NCBI GenBank assembly: GCA_030650265.1 | Contig: JAUSEJ010000788.1 | Location: forward strand, 1 to 54,290 | Reading direction: 5' to 3' | DNA length: 54,290 nucleotides | From: Dehalococcoidia bacterium | GTDB taxonomy: Bacteria; Chloroflexota; Dehalococcoidia; JACPQF01 | Shown here: positions 48,000 to 54,290 of the stretch, in pieces | Layout: each line of letters opens with the position of its first letter | Numbering within the stretch: the stretch's first letter is position 1 | Program-made: the position numbers and the translations under genes | The notes under the pieces: model-generated | The model's input: only the letters and a program-made list of their open reading frames with translations | What the model was told of the DNA's origin: nothing | The model's database searches: none

Positions 48000-48154
48000 A
48001 CATCGACCTAAACGACTATACCCACCTAGATGAGGCCCTGCTGCAGTTGGAGGACGAAGCACTCTGGCGGGGGCTGCACACACCAGAGAAGCCAAAACGC
48101 GACCGGCATGTATATGTCCCGCGCATCATCAATCGGGATGAGTGGAGGGACTGA
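47996..48154 (+). CDS. 52-residue hypothetical protein
   Basis: MNIDLNDYTHLDEALLQLED is an acidic helix, followed by a basic segment (PEKPKRDRHVYVPRI). ATG in an ATGA overlap behind AGGGAGGCGG. Function unknown. Confidence 0.6.
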   Translation: MNIDLNDYTHLDEALLQLEDEALWRGLHTPEKPKRDRHVYVPRIINRDEWRD

Positions 48155-48155
48155 G

Positions 48156-48380
48156 ATGGATAGGGCCGACATGGAAAAGCACGCCGATGAGCTTTATAGC
48201 AAATCCTACCTATGCCCGGGTCCATCTCGCCTTGTCGGGAATATGGGCGGTGCACATCCACAGCGAGGTATGACAATGAGTATCATTGCCTGCCTCCAGT
48301 TCCCTGACTGCGGCTGCCATGTCTATGATGAGGCCATCGAAGCATGGGAGGATGCTAGCGAATTGGAGAGACGGGACTGA
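48156..48380 (+). CDS. 74-residue hypothetical protein
   Basis: Starts MDRADMEKHADELYSKSYLC, with CLQFPDCGCHVYDEAIEAW later. Cysteines may bind metal. GAGTGGAGGGA before the ATG. Overlaps the next gene by one base. Confidence 0.58.
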   Translation: MDRADMEKHADELYSKSYLCPGPSRLVGNMGGAHPQRGMTMSIIACLQFPDCGCHVYDEAIEAWEDASELERRD

Positions 48381-48730
48381 TGGCCTTTTTTGAGATTGAC
48401 GAGCTGGGCCGCATCCAGGATGCCGAATACGCTTGGAGGTTAACCAACATGGCAAGCCCTAACGCCTACACGAGAGCGGCCAAGGAAGGCCACCCTGAGG
48501 CGCCGCGCTTCTGGCGAATAGATATACCGAGGGGGTTACTGGAGACGGACAAGGAAACGTGCATCAAGTATGCCTGTCGGAGGTTCGCCCACGACGTCGG
48601 CCACATGCCGACTATCTGCCTAGCTCACAAGCAAATCATTACACCTATCGATGGCCTGATTGTTCGCGTCGCCAACCCGGGGGTATTGGAGCCTGAGCCG
48701 GTGCTGGCGACGACGTTTTTTCTGAGGTGA
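48380..48730 (+). CDS. small alpha/beta hypothetical protein
   Basis: 116 residues: helix-strand mix with YAWRLTNMASPNAYTRAAKE and FWRIDIPRGLLETDKETC. Unrecognised. ATG overlaps the last base of the previous gene. Confidence 0.6.
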   Translation: MAFFEIDELGRIQDAEYAWRLTNMASPNAYTRAAKEGHPEAPRFWRIDIPRGLLETDKETCIKYACRRFAHDVGHMPTICLAHKQIITPIDGLIVRVANPGVLEPEPVLATTFFLR

Positions 48731-48735
48731 GGAAG

Positions 48736-48846
48736 ATGAGAACCATCGACAGTAGCGTCCAGATGGCCCTCGTGATAATCGCCTTGCTGGTTGCTGGTGT
48801 GCTGGCAAATGGGGGAGATGCTTGGACATGGTGGTTGACGAGATAG
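48736..48846 (+). CDS. 36-residue membrane peptide
   Basis: MRTIDSSVQMALVIIALLVA then GVLANGGDAWTWWLTR. One transmembrane helix at about 10-25. Near the annealing-protein gene but unlikely to be part of replication. GAGGAAG before the ATG. Confidence 0.55.
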   Translation: MRTIDSSVQMALVIIALLVAGVLANGGDAWTWWLTR

Positions 48847-48864
48847 AGAGAAGGAGGAGAGAAA

Positions 48865-49767
48865 GTGACAACAGCAATTACCCCCCGCGAGGGAATGGCG
48901 GACACCGCTCTTATCGAAAAAGTGATCATCGAGGGCGACCTTGCGAACCTATCTCCGGCAGAACGAGTGTCTTACTACATGCAGGTATGTAATAGTCTCG
49001 GGCTGAACTGGAGCACCAAGCCATTCGACTACATCCGGTTGAACGACAAACTCACGCTATACGCTCGCCGGGACGCAACCGATCAGATCAGGAGACTCCA
49101 GAAGGTGAACATCGAGATAGTATCCCGGGAAGTGGTAGAGGGGGTTTATGTCGTCACGGCGAAGGCAACCATGCCGGATGGCCGCACAGACGAGAGCACA
49201 GGCGCTGTACCGCTGTCAAAAGCGGATGGCGACTGGAAGACATCTCAAAGCGGCAAGAAGTATTTCGCACCCAACGGAAATACTTCACTGCTCACACCAG
49301 AGGAACGAGCAAATGGCATGATGAAGGCCGAAACTAAGAGCAAGCGGCGTGTCACCCTGTCGATTGTCGGCTTGGGATGGCTCGACGAATCGGAGATTGA
49401 AACGGTGAGGGATGCCAGGCGGGTAAACGTGACTCCGGAAGGCGAGATCATAGACGTCCATCCTGCACCCGCACCGCGGCAGACAAGGCCCGAGCCGCGA
49501 ATCAAGGCCGAGCCTCCACCTGGCAAATCGGACAATGGCCCTGGTCCGGAAGCTGACATACCCACGTTTAAGGACGTGGGCGCCTTAATGACGTGGGCGC
49601 ACAATGTCACCAAGCTGGACCAAAAGGGGATGCTATCCATCCTCGGCGTAGACAATCCCCTGCTGATACTCGACAAATACGGCACCTTCGCCAAGGCCGC
49701 CGAAGCCCTGCTGAAGAACGTGCCGCCACCAGCGCCACCAGCGGAAGGGGAGGCACAGAATGAATGA
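48865..49767 (+). CDS. probable phage ssDNA-annealing / recombination protein
   Basis: 300 residues. NSLGLNWSTKPFDYIRLNDK, TLYARRDATDQIRRL, and KAETKSKRRVTLSIVGLGWL match a conserved phage family seen next to single-strand-binding and recombination genes, likely annealing proteins; enzymatic function of the family is not firmly set. The C-terminal 100 residues are Pro-rich then helical, a probable protein-interaction tail. GTG start behind AAGGAGGAG. Confidence 0.55.
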   Translation: MTTAITPREGMADTALIEKVIIEGDLANLSPAERVSYYMQVCNSLGLNWSTKPFDYIRLNDKLTLYARRDATDQIRRLQKVNIEIVSREVVEGVYVVTAKATMPDGRTDESTGAVPLSKADGDWKTSQSGKKYFAPNGNTSLLTPEERANGMMKAETKSKRRVTLSIVGLGWLDESEIETVRDARRVNVTPEGEIIDVHPAPAPRQTRPEPRIKAEPPPGKSDNGPGPEADIPTFKDVGALMTWAHNVTKLDQKGMLSILGVDNPLLILDKYGTFAKAAEALLKNVPPPAPPAEGEAQNE

Positions 49768-50077
49768 GGCAGAGGTAACTATCTATCACCTCGACGAAAA
49801 GGAAGTCCACATGGTAGGCGATTATGTGGGGGTGGTGTGGAACACCACTGAACTGCGGAAGGAGCTGATAGGACCTGACGGCCTAACCTACAGAGCAAAG
49901 GTAAAGGCCCGTGATGGCAAACCCTACATCGACTTCGTTTGGATACGTGGCGAGGGCAAGGACGCTTGGGAAGACGACGACAGTCCGGTTGCGGGTGGAT
50001 TTGGTGGCAAGACGGCCTTGCAGGTATCTAAGGAGCTGGCTCTGGCAGTCGAGTATCTAGCGAGAGTTGAGGAATAG
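49760..50077 (+). CDS. hypothetical protein of the recombination module
   Basis: 105 residues, strand-rich (YVGVVWNTTELRKELIGPDG; KPYIDFVWIRGEG) with a helical C-terminus. Overlaps the annealing-protein gene by eight bases, so a functional link is likely. It could be an OB-fold partner, but no motif proves it. Confidence 0.6.
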   Translation: MNEAEVTIYHLDEKEVHMVGDYVGVVWNTTELRKELIGPDGLTYRAKVKARDGKPYIDFVWIRGEGKDAWEDDDSPVAGGFGGKTALQVSKELALAVEYLARVEE

Positions 50078-50210
50078 GTCCAGGCGAGCCAATTGCCCAG
50101 AGAGGAGGCCCACGCCGCCAGCATAGCGGCGAACAGAGACCAGCATCAGTTGTCTCCCGTCTCTCCGGTGAGGGGCGGGAGAGGAATTATCTATCAAGCA
50201 TCCATCAAAC

Positions 50211-50298
50211 AAATAGGGGGACTGCGCTAACAGCCCCCGAGCGAGGCCCGCAAGCGTATTGCCGCCTCACCGCGTGTAGGAGCAAGATCGAGACCATC
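50211..50298 (+). ncRNA. structured leader copy 3
   Basis: GGGGG (50216-50220), a bulged A, CTG 50222-50224, CGCTAA loop, CAG 50231-50233 and CCCCC 50234-50238 form a hairpin whose core CTGCGCTAACAGCCC is identical to the leader of HNH cassette 1. A second hairpin GAGGC/GCCUC follows. Copy 4 at 50917 has the same two stems and a changed loop. The rest of the gap 50078-50210 shows GCCGC/GCGGC and AGAGAC/GTCTCT inverted repeats but no gene. Confidence 0.6.
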
Positions 50299-50316
50299 AG
50301 GAGGGGATTTAGTCGA

Positions 50317-50691
50317 ATGGTTACAGAACTGGAACGCAAACGGGAATACTGGTTGGATGACCCAAGCAAGTTCTATAGGCACAGTCGCCTCCAAAAAGGC
50401 TTCGTCGAGGTGGATGGCGAGCCCTTACAGATTGACGGATTCGGGGAGATGGACGTCTTCATCTGGCACGGCCCCTTTGGCTGGGCCATCTACTGCGGCA
50501 TAACGGGTACACTGTTGTTCCCATCCGGCGAGGGAAGATACTCTACACAGCGAGAGGCCATAACTCGCGCCACCGCATTTATGCATGACCTTTATGGAGC
50601 AAATAGGGAACTCCTCCTGAAAGACCGCCAGGATCGTATCAGCGAACTTGGTTTATCGCCACGATACCGCTGGGAGGTAACACCCGAATGA
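50317..50691 (+). CDS. hypothetical protein, paralogue of the 51025 product
   Basis: 124 residues. EYWLDDPSKFYRHSRLQ at 10-26, then FIWHGPFGWAIYCGITGTLL and the C-terminal SELGLSPRYRWEVTPE. The same landmarks (EYWLD, GW.VYEGVTGT, GLSPRYR..ESPE) occur in the second copy. Both follow the structured leader. Function unknown; strands in the middle, helix near the end. Next gene starts in the overlap. Confidence 0.7.
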   Translation: MVTELERKREYWLDDPSKFYRHSRLQKGFVEVDGEPLQIDGFGEMDVFIWHGPFGWAIYCGITGTLLFPSGEGRYSTQREAITRATAFMHDLYGANRELLLKDRQDRISELGLSPRYRWEVTPE

Positions 50692-50855
50692 CCGTTCCCG
50701 GCCTAGTGCTTAGCTGCTTCCCTGGGATAGGGTTGCTCGACATGGCCTTTGAACGAGAGGGTTACTGCGTCGTTCGGGGTCCGGATGTTATCTTTGGCAG
50801 CCTGCACGACATCAGGGCTTTTAGCTCTGCATCTGACCGCCGGGCAACGGCCTGA
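50688..50855 (+). pseudogene. truncated N-terminus of a DNA cytosine-5 methyltransferase
   Basis: 55 codons: GLVLSCFPGIGLLDMAFEREG matches motif I (cofactor binding) of phage C5 methyltransferases, and CVVRGPDVIFG the following segment. After DIRAF the frame loses similarity and stops. Motif IV (PPC) is missing. It is either a remnant or a split gene. The other end of such an enzyme is at the left edge of the window. It starts in an ATGA overlap. Confidence 0.7.
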
Positions 50856-50882
50856 TAAGAACAGCGACCCGGAAAGCAACCA

Positions 50883-50910
50883 GTGGGTTCGACTCCCACC
50901 ACCGCGCCCC
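50883..50910 (+). other. tRNA-like T-arm and 3-prime end, no full cloverleaf
   Basis: GTGGG (50883-50887), TTCGACT loop and CCCAC (50895-50899) form a canonical T arm with a TTCGA loop, followed by CACCGCGCCCCA. No matching 5-prime acceptor strand is visible upstream. It may be the surviving 3-prime half of a tRNA or an insertion target. Confidence 0.35.
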
Positions 50911-50916
50911 AAAGCA

Positions 50917-51006
50917 AAATAGGGGGGACTGCGCCAACAGCCCCCGAGCGAGGCCCACGACGAGAGCAGCGCCTCTGCGCGTGTAGACAGCAAGATCGGG
51001 ACCACA
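50917..51006 (+). ncRNA. structured leader copy 4
   Basis: G tract, CTG 50929-50931, CGCCAA loop, CAG 50938-50940 and CCCCC 50941-50945; then GAGGC and GCCTC with a 16-base loop that differs from copy 3 in sequence but not in length. GCAAGATCG with GGGACCA follows, shared with copy 3. Confidence 0.6.
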
Positions 51007-51024
51007 CAAGGAAGGGATGAGCAC

Positions 51025-51381
51025 ATGGAATACTGGCTTGATAAGGAAGATGAGTTCTACGCTCTGGTGGGTCACAACAGCCCCCTGTTTCGCCAAGTCT
51101 CTGGGCAGCGCGTACGCCTGGATGCTTTCCCCGAGCTGGACGCCTTTATCGTTGCGCCTCCATGCGGCTGGACGGTATACGAGGGAGTGACCGGAACTGT
51201 ACTGCGCAGCAAGCGCAAAAACTGGAGTTGTCGCAACAGGGAGAAGGCACTTGCTCTCAGCAGCGAGTATCTGGAGCAATGTTTCCACGGCGATCGGGCG
51301 GGACTGAGAACACGAATAGAAGCGAACATTGCTAGGTTCGGTTTGTCGCCACGGTACCGGACGGAAGAGTCGCCCGAATGA
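51025..51381 (+). CDS. hypothetical protein, paralogue of the 50317 product
   Basis: 118 residues: MEYWLDKEDEFYALVGHNSP, then FIVAPPCGWTVYEGVTGTVL and FGLSPRYRTEESPE. About one third of positions look the same as the first copy by eye. The gene and its leader form a tandem duplication. AAGGAAGGG precedes the ATG. Confidence 0.7.
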   Translation: MEYWLDKEDEFYALVGHNSPLFRQVSGQRVRLDAFPELDAFIVAPPCGWTVYEGVTGTVLRSKRKNWSCRNREKALALSSEYLEQCFHGDRAGLRTRIEANIARFGLSPRYRTEESPE

Positions 51382-51647
51382 CCTCGACCAGCACAGCCCA
51401 GCCTGAATACTGCGTCCAGTGCGGCCGCGAGTTGCACGGCGCCACTATGCCCATCCGGTGCCTCCAGTGGGGCGGCTACGCATGGGCGAGGCTCTGCGGA
51501 GAGTGCTTTACTATAGTTTTCTTGCAGGCGCAGTTTCAGTGTGGCTCATTGCCCAAGAGCTTCGAGGAACCGGCCCGCATCAGTCGGGAATTGTGGTTGG
51601 AGGAAGTGATGGAGGAGTTGGAGAAGGATGCTAAGGGGAGAGAATGA
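51378..51647 (+). CDS. small zinc-ribbon protein
   Basis: 89 residues with YCVQCGRELHG near 11-21 and LCGECFTIVF near 39-48: four cysteines in two CxxC pairs, one zinc ribbon. The rest is helical. Starts in an ATGA overlap with the previous gene; the next gene starts in its end. Confidence 0.65.
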   Translation: MTSTSTAQPEYCVQCGRELHGATMPIRCLQWGGYAWARLCGECFTIVFLQAQFQCGSLPKSFEEPARISRELWLEEVMEELEKDAKGRE

Positions 51648-52804
51648 CGATTACCCTGCTGCAAGGCCACGTCCTAGACCGACTCAGGGAACTACCGAGC
51701 GAGAGTGTGCATTGCGTGGTCACATCGCCTCCGTATTTCGGCCTTCGCGATTACGGATGCAATGGACAGATCGGACTGGAAAAGACGGTAGGTGAATACG
51801 TGCAGGTGATGGTCGAGGTATTCCGAGAGGTAGGGCGGGTGCTTAGGCGTGACGGCGTATGTTTTGCGAATTGGGGCGACTCATACAACGGTAGCGGCGG
51901 CGCGGGTGGCGACTACGGCAAAGGTGGACTCAAGGAAGGGCAGCCTAGATATCCAGGGCGGAAGGTGGGCGGACTCAAGCCGAAAAACCTTATCGGCATT
52001 CCTTGGCGCTGCGCATTTGCTTTTCAGGATGATGGCTGGTGGCTACGGTCGGAGATAACGCTTTGTAAAATCGCACCGATGCCCGAAAGCGTGACAGATA
52101 GACCCACAAGCGCAACCGAGAAGATATTCTTGTTGACGAAGGCGGCCAAATATTTCTATGACAATGAGGCTGTACGGATGCCGCATACCGACAAACTCGT
52201 AAAGAATAGCGTCTACAACGGCAGCGGAACAAATGCGGACACTTGGAAGGCTAGGGAGAAGGACGGTATAGCACGAGAATCTTTTGCTATGAAGAATCGC
52301 GAATACAACCCATCTGGCCGCAATCTCTGGAACTACTGGCTTCTTAGCCCGTCTGCTTTCCCAGGCTCCCACTTCGCCACATTTCCCCCTGAGCTGCCTG
52401 AACGCTGTATTAAGGCCGGGACGAGCGAAAAGGGCTGCTGCCCAAAGTGCGGAAAGGCATGGCGGCGGGTAGTTGAGAAAAAGGGCGGGCTCCTCGGCAA
52501 AGGATGGACGGATCACAAGCACGACTTAGAGGCTGGAATGTCTCAGGTCTTTCGTGCTGACGGTGGAGATGAGCCCTACTCCGTGCGGACTCTGGGCTGG
52601 GAACCTTCCTGCACATGCAGCGCGGGCGACCCTATCCCCTGCACAGTTTTGGATCCCTTCAGCGGCGCTGGGACTACGTTACTCGTTGCCGACCGGCTGG
52701 GCAGAAACGGGATAGGAATAGAGTTGAACCCGGAATACATAAAACTGTCCGAGAAGCGCATTAGGGGCGATGCCCCGATGCTGGTGGAGATAGTGAGCGA
52801 ATGA
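51644..52804 (+). CDS. site-specific DNA methyltransferase (N4-cytosine or N6-adenine type)
   Basis: 386 residues, beta-class order: SPPY (28-31, catalytic motif IV) near the N-terminus, and DPFSGAGTT (337-345, cofactor motif I) near the C-terminus, with IGIELNPEYIKLSEKRI after it. An insert holds a Cys4 knuckle (CCPKCGKAWRR, near 265-275, and CTCSAGDPIPC near 323-333). SPPY suits N4-cytosine or N6-adenine targets. No cognate endonuclease is next to it. It probably protects phage DNA. Starts in an ATGA overlap. Confidence 0.85.
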   Translation: MTITLLQGHVLDRLRELPSESVHCVVTSPPYFGLRDYGCNGQIGLEKTVGEYVQVMVEVFREVGRVLRRDGVCFANWGDSYNGSGGAGGDYGKGGLKEGQPRYPGRKVGGLKPKNLIGIPWRCAFAFQDDGWWLRSEITLCKIAPMPESVTDRPTSATEKIFLLTKAAKYFYDNEAVRMPHTDKLVKNSVYNGSGTNADTWKAREKDGIARESFAMKNREYNPSGRNLWNYWLLSPSAFPGSHFATFPPELPERCIKAGTSEKGCCPKCGKAWRRVVEKKGGLLGKGWTDHKHDLEAGMSQVFRADGGDEPYSVRTLGWEPSCTCSAGDPIPCTVLDPFSGAGTTLLVADRLGRNGIGIELNPEYIKLSEKRIRGDAPMLVEIVSE

Positions 52805-53238
52805 CACAGCCGAGCGGCACGTTTGAGGATGAATTAGACGCACTTATTCAGGGGTTTCAGCAAGAACGGGGGAAGGCCGAATTACGGTTGATTTCGGTGC
52901 AACGCCAAATAGAGGATATCGATCGACAAATCGCTGCCGCGCGAATAGCGCTGGACGCGTATCGCGTTAAATATGGGCTTCCGAGGCGAAATGCTTCCGA
53001 AGCAAATCCTGATTTGGCAGCGCAGTGTCAGGGGAAAAGCGTCATAGAGATGGCCTACCTTTGGGCGGACACTCACGGTGGAAAGATCGTCATGCGGGAA
53101 ATGAACCAGTTTCTCACAGATGCTGGTTATTTCCAGAATACGCAGCAAGCAGGTGCCACTCTAGGCACGGCAATTAGTCGCTCCAAATTGCTTGAACGGA
53201 TAGGGAGCGGGATATACAGAAAGCATAATCCGCAATAG
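52801..53238 (+). CDS. coiled-coil protein with winged-helix-like C-terminus
   Basis: 145 residues. The N-terminal helix hairpin (TFEDELDALIQGFQQERG, about 7-60) resembles residues 9-60 of the 4279 protein. Residues 78-142 (SVIEMAYLWADTHGGKIVMR, GYFQNTQQAGATLG, RIGSGIYRKH) look like a winged helix found in proteins with HTH-type C-termini. Starts in an ATGA overlap with the methyltransferase gene; perhaps its partner. Confidence 0.6.
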   Translation: MTQPSGTFEDELDALIQGFQQERGKAELRLISVQRQIEDIDRQIAAARIALDAYRVKYGLPRRNASEANPDLAAQCQGKSVIEMAYLWADTHGGKIVMREMNQFLTDAGYFQNTQQAGATLGTAISRSKLLERIGSGIYRKHNPQ

Positions 53239-53275
53239 CCGGCCAGTAAGGCGGCAGAAAGGGGGAAGACACGGC

Positions 53276-53611
53276 ATGACCGAGGAAACCAAACCCAACG
53301 TAACAACCGAGCGGCAGGTATGGATTGTTTGGCACGGAGAGGTTCGGCAGGTCATTGAGCGAGACCAAACAACCCAAGCGACTTACCACCTTCGCACCCT
53401 CTACGACTCTGAGGGGAATAGGCTGCGGAATTTCCCCAACCCTACAGCTGTCGAGGCTGAGGTATTTGAGTCTGAGGAAGAGGCAGCGCAGGAACTCCAG
53501 CGATTGAAGCAGGAACGCATAGCCAGGCTGGAGCGGGACATAGACATACTGGAGGCAAAAATCGATGAGCGCTGGGCAGAACTGGCGAAACTGAGGGAGA
53601 CATCAGCATGA
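53276..53611 (+). CDS. hypothetical protein with C-terminal coiled coil
   Basis: 111 residues: strands at the start (RQVWIVWHGEVRQVIERDQ) and a coiled coil at 65-108 (RLKQERIARLERDIDILEAK). Ends in an overlap with the next gene. No family recognised. Confidence 0.6.
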   Translation: MTEETKPNVTTERQVWIVWHGEVRQVIERDQTTQATYHLRTLYDSEGNRLRNFPNPTAVEAEVFESEEEAAQELQRLKQERIARLERDIDILEAKIDERWAELAKLRETSA

Positions 53612-53898
53612 CCAATGCGTTCGCCCAGATAGCCGTTTTCGTCACCCTCTTCGTCGTGCTCTTCCGTGTCTGGAAACATGGCATAGAGCAGGACGAGCGA
53701 CAGGCCGAGCTTGAGGCTATGGCGACACAGCTTGAGACTTTGGCGGCAGTGCTGGCGGAGAGGGAACAGCAGATGGGGCGCTATGCCAAGCTAGTCGAGC
53801 TCAGGCCAGCGCCGGAGATGGGCGATGGCAAGGTAACGGTTTGCGCATATCAGGAGCATGACCACCTCCTGTACAGCGCCTGCTGGTGGGAGAACTGA
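53608..53898 (+). CDS. membrane-anchored coiled-coil protein
   Basis: 96 residues: N-terminal hydrophobic helix (about 4-21, AFAQIAVFVTLFVVLFRV), coiled coil to about residue 65, and a short C-terminal domain with CAYQEHDHLLYSACWW. Function unknown. Confidence 0.6.
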   Translation: MTNAFAQIAVFVTLFVVLFRVWKHGIEQDERQAELEAMATQLETLAAVLAEREQQMGRYAKLVELRPAPEMGDGKVTVCAYQEHDHLLYSACWWEN

Positions 53899-53899
53899 T

Positions 53900-54103
53900 G
53901 TGATTATTATCGAGACTAAGCAAGGGCAATTCCGCCACGTGTGCGGGAAATTCCGCTTCGCGTGGCAGGAAGACGGCTGGAGATGGGTAGGGGTGAAAGG
54001 CCCGATAAGTAGTAGGCTATTCACTCACTGCCTTGGGTGCGGGGAAGTGCTGCCAAACATGGCTGAAAGAAGCATAGCAACTGATAGCCAGACGGAGGGC
54101 TAG
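53900..54103 (+). CDS. small hypothetical protein with CxxC
   Basis: 67 residues from GTG at 53900. MIIIETKQGQFRHVCGKFRF then THCLGCGEVLP; three cysteines and a His suggest a metal site. The GTG lies two bases after the previous stop, in GATGTG. Confidence 0.58.
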   Translation: MIIIETKQGQFRHVCGKFRFAWQEDGWRWVGVKGPISSRLFTHCLGCGEVLPNMAERSIATDSQTEG

Positions 54104-54113
54104 AAAGGAAGAA

Positions 54114-54290
54114 ATGACAGAATGCCGCGATTGTGAGCTCTATCGAAAAGAGGCAGAGCCGCTGCCCGATCCACGAGCTGGCGATAGACACTACTGCGAC
54201 CATTGGGAGGTGGCCACCGAGGCGTTCTACGCCGCGTTTTGCCTGGATGAGGACTGTCCGTATTTCTACCCACACAATAAGCAGAGGAGG
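54114..54290 (+). CDS. cysteine-rich protein, cut by the right edge
   Basis: 59 codons are visible from ATG at 54114 to the end: MTECRDCELYRKEAEPLPDP then RHYCDHWEVAT and FCLDEDCPYFYPHNK. Four or more Cys/His pairs suggest zinc binding. The frame is still open at the last base, so the C-terminus is missing. AAAGGAAG precedes the ATG. Confidence 0.55.
   Translation, partial: MTECRDCELYRKEAEPLPDPRAGDRHYCDHWEVATEAFYAAFCLDEDCPYFYPHNKQRR

Noticed and set aside
50800..50910. Complete tRNA gene
   Set aside because: Only a T arm and a 3-prime acceptor-like strand can be drawn. No complementary 5-prime acceptor, D arm or plausible anticodon arm was found.
50703..51288. Minus-strand reading frames with GRGGGSRTHW and WWESNP-like peptides
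   Set aside because: They are read across the tRNA-like T arm and leader repeats; such peptides are a known artefact of translating tRNA regions in reverse.
1..54290. Integrase or lysogeny module
   Set aside because: No tyrosine or serine recombinase motifs were seen in any frame. The HTH/S24 pair alone does not show a temperate life style.
1..54290. Circular genome with joined window ends
   Set aside because: The last open frame does not run into a sensible continuation at base 1, and the methyltransferase at the left edge lacks its N-terminal half in the right-end sequence. Not enough to claim circularity.

Overview
The window is a piece of a tailed bacteriophage genome with short-tailed (podovirus-like) morphology genes. 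The evidence is a complete late block: small and large terminase, portal, scaffold, major capsid protein, beta-propeller tail protein, fibres, endolysin and holin candidates. There are no cellular housekeeping genes, and tiny genes are packed with ATGA, GTGA and TGATG overlaps. GTG and TTG starts are common, ribosome binding sites are purine-rich, and promoters have sigma70 consensus form. The host cannot be named. A muralytic amidase, a secreted 3D-domain protein and an Excalibur lipoprotein suggest a peptidoglycan-walled, possibly Gram-positive-like or Chloroflexota-type host (inference only). No integrase, DNA polymerase, primase or helicase was recognised, so the genome probably extends past the window. 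The first gene is cut by the left edge and the last by the right edge.

Layout. (1) 1-5809, plus strand: C-terminal end of a cytosine-5 methyltransferase, a secreted 3D-domain protein, a RuvC/RNase H-fold protein, and about fifteen small accessory proteins with coiled coils or cysteine clusters. (2) 5810-5997: convergent gap with inverted repeats. (3) 5998-41224, minus strand: late operon, transcribed from terminase (right) to holin (left). Two HNH endonuclease cassettes (13315-14040 and 36350-37094) sit in it in the opposite direction, each with its own promoter and structured leader; a third HNH gene (AP2 type) is co-directional. A giant 2917-residue multidomain protein with probable ejection role lies between portal and capsid modules. 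(4) 41225-41507: control region with two divergent consensus promoters flanking a helically phased 10-bp repeat array. (5) 41508-54290, plus strand (except 43603-44369): early genes. They include ribbon-helix-helix proteins, a small HTH protein facing a lone S24/LexA-like domain, a ParB-MT-A70 methyltransferase next to a nuclease-like protein, a probable annealing protein, a second DNA methyltransferase, and a remnant of a cytosine methyltransferase N-terminus.

How it fits together. One promoter (41283-41311) fires into the terminase and late genes, but its transcript meets a terminator-like hairpin at once. Similar terminators stand immediately before the portal and the capsid module, which suggests anti-termination or attenuation control. 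A second promoter (41428-41456) fires into early genes, many preceded by a near-constant 38-nt hairpin plus ribosome-binding-site cassette. Three methyltransferases of different classes suggest defence evasion. The most unusual items are the giant ART/ParB/zincin protein, the shared structured leader before HNH and non-HNH genes, the hairpin-RBS cassettes, the phased-repeat control region and the split repressor arrangement.
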